Origin: an uncultured Bacillota bacterium
Lineage (GTDB): Bacteria > Bacillota_I > Bacilli_A > Culicoidibacterales > ZOR0006
Assembly: GCA_945956935.1 (NCBI GenBank)
Contig: CAMFJD010000001.1
Location: forward strand, 62,001 to 126,000
Direction of reading: 5' to 3'
DNA: 64,000 nt
The notes below the pieces were generated by a model. It did not search any database, was not told where the DNA came from, and saw only the letters and a program-made list of their open reading frames with translations. Every line of letters begins with the position of its first letter. Position 1 is the stretch's first letter. This document shows, in pieces, positions 61,111 through 64,000 of this stretch. Made by a program: the position numbers and the translations under genes.

Positions 61111-62502
61111 ATGGCAAAAAATTTAGATTTTCAAGCGTTAATTGAAGCGAAAAGAGACGAGATTTTAGCAGATACGCAAGCATTTGTGGCAATCCCAAGT
61201 GTAAAAGATATGACAACGGCGAATGATGCAGCACCATTCGGTACAAATGTTCAAAAAGCATTGGATTGGATGATTGCGAAAGTACAGACGGATGGGTATA
61301 CATATAAAAATGTTGATAATCATGCAATGCACATTGAATTCGGACAAGGTGAAGAATTAATCGGTATTTTAGGGCATTTAGATGTTGTACCTGAAGGAGA
61401 AGGTTGGACATATAAACCATTTGGAGGTGAAATTGCCAATGGAAAAATGTACGGTCGTGGGACATCTGATGACAAAGGCCCAATTATTGCAACGTATTAT
61501 GCAATTAAAGCATTGATTGATGCTGGAGTAACATTTAATAAACGTGTACGCATTATTATTGGATGTGATGAAGAAACAACATGGAAATGTATGGATCGCT
61601 ACTTTCAAACAGAAGAACAACCAACATTTGGATTCTCGCCAGATGCAAATTTTCCAATTGTAAATGCTGAAAAAGGTATTACAATGATTGAAGTAACAAA
61701 AAAATTTACAGCTAAGACAACAGCAACGCATACATTAGTATCAATTAAAACTGGAACTGCACTAAATGTTGTACCAGAATATACAGTGTTAACATTTAAA
61801 ACAAGTGATAAAGATGAACTAGTTACTGCATTTGCACAAGCACATGAAGTCGTTGTTGACACAGATGTAGTTACGGTAACGTTTAAAGGGAAACCATATC
61901 ATGCTAAAGACCCTCACAAAGGAATAAATTCTTTTGATTTGGCGTTGAAATCATTGGCTAATGTAACGTTAGATGAGAATGCTGAAGCAATAAAAGCACT
62001 ATTCACAACATATTTATCAGAAGATCCATTCGGGAAAAAAATTGGCATTTTTGCTGACGATGAATTTTTAGGATCGACGACAAATAACGTTGGAGTCATT
62101 GCTTATGATGGAGAAAACCTCACAATTGGTATGAATATTCGTTATCCCAAAATTGTTGATTTTGATCAGGAAATCTATCCAAAAGTTATATCAGCAATGG
62201 AATCATACGGAGCAAAAGTTATTTTGAAAAAACATACACCAGCAACGTATGTTGATCACAATGAACCATTTATCCAAACTTTATTTAAAGTATATGAAAA
62301 GCATACTGGCCAGATTGCTAAGCCGAAGGCAATTGGCGGTGGAACATACGCAAAAGTATTAGCAAAAGGTGTATGTTTTGGACCAAATTTCCCTGAAGAT
62401 GGTGATACACGCATTCATCAAGCAGATGAATTTATTCCAGTAGAAAGTTTAATCAAAGCAGCGACAATCTACGCAGAAGCAATCTATGAATTAACGCGTT
62501 AA
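61111..62502 (+). CDS. pepV: Dipeptidase PepV (M20 family)
   Basis: A 463-residue di-zinc peptidase hydrolysing dipeptides and some beta-alanyl dipeptides, common in lactic acid bacteria. Metal and catalytic residues are visible: LGHLDVVPEG (H and D near residue 89), GRGTSDDKGP (near 121), the DEETTW pair (near 156) and SPDANFP; a C-terminal histidine lies in TRIHQADE. The lid domain is at about 190-390. GGAGG stands 8 bases before the ATG at 61111. Confidence 0.95.
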   Translation: MAKNLDFQALIEAKRDEILADTQAFVAIPSVKDMTTANDAAPFGTNVQKALDWMIAKVQTDGYTYKNVDNHAMHIEFGQGEELIGILGHLDVVPEGEGWTYKPFGGEIANGKMYGRGTSDDKGPIIATYYAIKALIDAGVTFNKRVRIIIGCDEETTWKCMDRYFQTEEQPTFGFSPDANFPIVNAEKGITMIEVTKKFTAKTTATHTLVSIKTGTALNVVPEYTVLTFKTSDKDELVTAFAQAHEVVVDTDVVTVTFKGKPYHAKDPHKGINSFDLALKSLANVTLDENAEAIKALFTTYLSEDPFGKKIGIFADDEFLGSTTNNVGVIAYDGENLTIGMNIRYPKIVDFDQEIYPKVISAMESYGAKVILKKHTPATYVDHNEPFIQTLFKVYEKHTGQIAKPKAIGGGTYAKVLAKGVCFGPNFPEDGDTRIHQADEFIPVESLIKAATIYAEAIYELTR

Positions 62503-62506
62503 TAAG

Positions 62507-62537
62507 AAAAAGCAGCGAATATCTTCGCTGCTTTTTA
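62507..62537. terminator. Bidirectional terminator between pepV and ribU
   Basis: AAAAAGCAGCGAA and TTCGCTGCTTTTT pair and serve both convergent genes. Confidence 0.9.
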
Positions 62538-62546
62538 ATTTTAATT

Positions 62547-63140
62547 TTAGAAGTAACGTTTGACACGTTGTAAAAATGTTCGCTCAAGAGCTTTAAAAGC
62601 AATAAGAATGAGTGACATTTTTAATAAGTTAAATGGAATATAGACAAGCAAAGTTGCTGTTAAATAAGGATTGAGTAACACAGATGTTTCACCAAGTCCA
62701 AAATTAACTAAGCTCACTGATTCAAGTGCAGTTGTAAAGTCCATCCCAAAATAAATTGGTGTAATAAAGAAGTAATTGAGTGATGTGATGGTTAAAGTAA
62801 ATACGAGTGATGTGATAATCAAACTTTTTAATGTTGATAAATTTGTTTTTTTGATGAGTAATGCATAAGTGAGCGCGATAATCGTTCCTGAAAGAAAGAG
62901 AGCCACTTGCCCAATCCCAAATGGACCAACTGGACCTAGGATAAGAAAGTTTAAAATTGCAGTAATTAAAGCTATAAAAATTGCAGGGATAACACCGATA
63001 CTACTGACTGCGATTAGAACAACAAGTTCACTTAAGTCAAATTTTAAAAATGGAACGAGTGGATAAGGAATTGCGATGAATGATAATACGACAGCTAGTG
63101 CTGCGAAGATTCCGATAAAAGTGATTTTTTTTGCATGCAT
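62547..63140 (-). CDS. ribU: Riboflavin ECF transporter substrate-binding component RibU
   Basis: A 197-residue S-component with six helices and the N-terminal motif that docks with the ECF module (KKITFIGIFAALAVVLSF). KFDLSELVVLIA is a typical RibU segment that lines the flavin site. It takes up riboflavin with the EcfA-EcfA'-EcfT module encoded elsewhere. AAAGGAG lies 10 bases before the ATG at 63140. The FMN riboswitch in its leader fixes the assignment strongly. Confidence 0.95.
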   Translation of the reverse strand: MHAKKITFIGIFAALAVVLSFIAIPYPLVPFLKFDLSELVVLIAVSSIGVIPAIFIALITAILNFLILGPVGPFGIGQVALFLSGTIIALTYALLIKKTNLSTLKSLIITSLVFTLTITSLNYFFITPIYFGMDFTTALESVSLVNFGLGETSVLLNPYLTATLLVYIPFNLLKMSLILIAFKALERTFLQRVKRYF

Positions 63141-63182
63141 GATGAAGATTCTCCTTTGAAAATGAAGTGTGTCTTCAGGAAA

Positions 63183-63213
63183 TAAAAAAACCTTGAACAA
63201 TCTGTTCAAGGCA
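63183..63213 (-). terminator. FMN riboswitch expression-platform terminator
   Basis: On the minus strand CCTTGAACA and TGTTCAAGG pair around a 3-base loop and are followed by seven T. It lies between the riboswitch and ribU. Confidence 0.9.
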
Positions 63214-63249
63214 TATAGACGTACAAGAAAAAACGTATGGATACGTTCT

Positions 63250-63366
63250 TTTTCTTCTCCCATCCAGACTGTACTGTCGGTACTTGAATTACACAAGTTC
63301 AACCATTGCCTAAGCACCGGTTCGCGGACTATAACCGCCGGTCGGGAATTTCACCCTGCCCTGAAG
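63250..63366 (-). promoter_or_regulatory. FMN riboswitch (RFN element)
   Basis: Read on the minus strand, the RFN core elements are all present: GGGCAGGGTGAAATTCCCGA, CCGGCGGTTATAGTCCGCGA, then CCGACAGTACAGTCTGGATG and GGAGAAG. Bound FMN would favour the downstream terminator and switch off ribU. Confidence 0.97.
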
Positions 63367-63418
63367 AAATATTTAATTATAGTATCAATATAAAAAAAAT
63401 TATGTTATTTGTCAAATA

Positions 63419-63766
63419 TTATGATAATTTTTGACGTTCTTGCATCGAATAATACTCCAAATTTAGATCACCATCGCTCCAAATGAGTGGTGCTTCGGTC
63501 ATTGCATCTGCAAAGAAGAATTTGAAGAAGGACTCACCGTCTAAGCGAATAATTACAAATAGTGGTGCACCAGTTTCTTGTGGATTTAATTGTAATGAAT
63601 TTGAGAGTAGTACTTCTTGAATACCTTTACGAGCCTGTTCAATTACTTGTTGATTAAACTGTTGTAGTTGTGTTTCACGTGCATCTTCTGGTGCTTCGAA
63701 TGTATAATTTAATTTAGCTTCACCAACTTGAAAGTGAATTTCGATAACTAATTGGTATGTATGCAT
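63419..63766 (-). CDS. Conserved-looking protein of unknown function
   Basis: A 115-residue soluble protein starting MHTYQLVIEIHFQVGEAKLN. A central helical region rich in Gln (about 45-65) is followed by SFFKFFFADAMTEAPLIWSD. AGGGGGA lies 5 bases before the ATG at 63766. I do not recognise a family. It lies upstream of the FMN riboswitch on the same strand, but the riboswitch leader separates it from ribU. Confidence 0.7.
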   Translation of the reverse strand: MHTYQLVIEIHFQVGEAKLNYTFEAPEDARETQLQQFNQQVIEQARKGIQEVLLSNSLQLNPQETGAPLFVIIRLDGESFFKFFFADAMTEAPLIWSDGDLNLEYYSMQERQKLS

Positions 63767-63912
63767 AAAAATCCCCCTAATTACTTTTTTATAATCATAG
63801 CAAAGCTTCATTTGTTTTGAAAGTCTAAAAGACAAAAAAGTTTTAATTTCAAGAAATTTTTACTATGAAAGTACGAGTTGATAGCCTATGATAAAAGAAA
63901 AGGGAGGGATTA

Positions 63913-64000
63913 ATGATGATTTATGGATATTTTCGAATAAGTACGAAAAAAAAGCGTTACTTATATAGTCTAGAATTAGGGTGTGATGCTTGTATTATTA
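63913..64000 (+). CDS. Serine recombinase-like protein, N-terminal start only (partial)
   Basis: Only 29 codons are visible. MMIYGYFRISTKKKRYLYSL followed by ELGCDACII resembles the resolvase/invertase N-terminus (YGY.R.ST, carrying the catalytic serine). The stretch between the catalytic loop and LGCD is shorter than in typical family members, so it may be a variant or degenerate copy. AGGGAGGG precedes the ATG codons at 63913 and 63916. The gene runs off the window; it may mark another mobile element. Confidence 0.55.
   Translation, partial: MMIYGYFRISTKKKRYLYSLELGCDACII

Noticed and set aside
1-64000. CRISPR arrays, tRNA or rRNA genes
   Set aside because: No regularly spaced repeats, no cloverleaf-like sequences with TTCG-arm patterns, and no rRNA signatures were noticed on either strand by eye.

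Overview
The window looks like the chromosome of a low-GC Gram-positive bacterium of the Lactobacillales type (Bacillota), with a Tn916-family conjugative element at its left edge. The evidence is AT-rich coding sequence with strong GGAGG-type ribosome binding sites, a Phe T-box leader, an FMN riboswitch, MurT/GatD, PepV, RNase HIII, YhaM, MutS2 and the infC-rpmI-rplT order. The genus cannot be fixed from the sequence alone.

Region 1 (1 to about 5800): the conjugation end of a Tn916-like ICE, all genes on the minus strand. They run from a small leader peptide and orf23/orf22 through the TcpA/FtsK coupling ATPase, oriT, the MobT relaxase, TcpD, ArdA and TcpE to a truncated VirB4-like ATPase at the window edge. 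The element stops about 20 bp before the -35 box of infC.

Region 2 (5800 to 23150): housekeeping. infC-rpmI-rplT has an L20-type attenuator leader, a probable AUA start for infC, and an L20 carrying an extra SAP/Rho_N-like tail. Then come an M42 aminopeptidase, an LTA-synthase-like enzyme, a lone HisJ-type phosphatase, an rRNA methyltransferase, a structured gene-free stretch, T-box-controlled pheST, a sugar ABC importer lacking its ATPase gene, Mrp, TmcAL, and DUF177-rpmF.

Region 3 (23190 to 37960): cell envelope. A short dcw cluster (rsmH, ftsL, pbp2X, mraY, murD), without mraZ before it and without murG/divIB/ftsA/ftsZ after it, runs into glycosyltransferases (including a split Alg14/Alg13 pair), an LCP ligase, pgsA, a glycolipid synthase, recX, wecB, galU and a TagO/WecA-type initiator. 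These genes could together build and attach a lipid-linked wall glycan.

Region 4 (38000 to 52500): yhaM, lspA, rluD, an MFS permease, rhomboid, two different RNase HIII genes flanking cvpA, a decayed IS3-family remnant, a PadR/DUF1700/DUF4097 envelope-stress-type operon with a palindromic operator on its promoter, mutS2, trxA and rluB.

Region 5 (52600 to 64000): a metal-dependent hydrolase, CDF transporter, OmpR-type two-component system, an MFS-FUSC-murT-gatD operon, pepV, ribU under an FMN riboswitch, an unrecognised protein, and the start of a serine-recombinase-like gene cut by the window end.

I did not see rRNA genes, tRNA genes, CRISPR arrays, restriction systems or an intact prophage. 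The points most worth a second look are the array of stem-loops with complementary loops at 12.57-12.74 kb, the duplicated RNase HIII in which one copy lacks an expected catalytic acid, the L20 tail extension, the IS3 remnant next to the PadR operon, and the interrupted dcw cluster.
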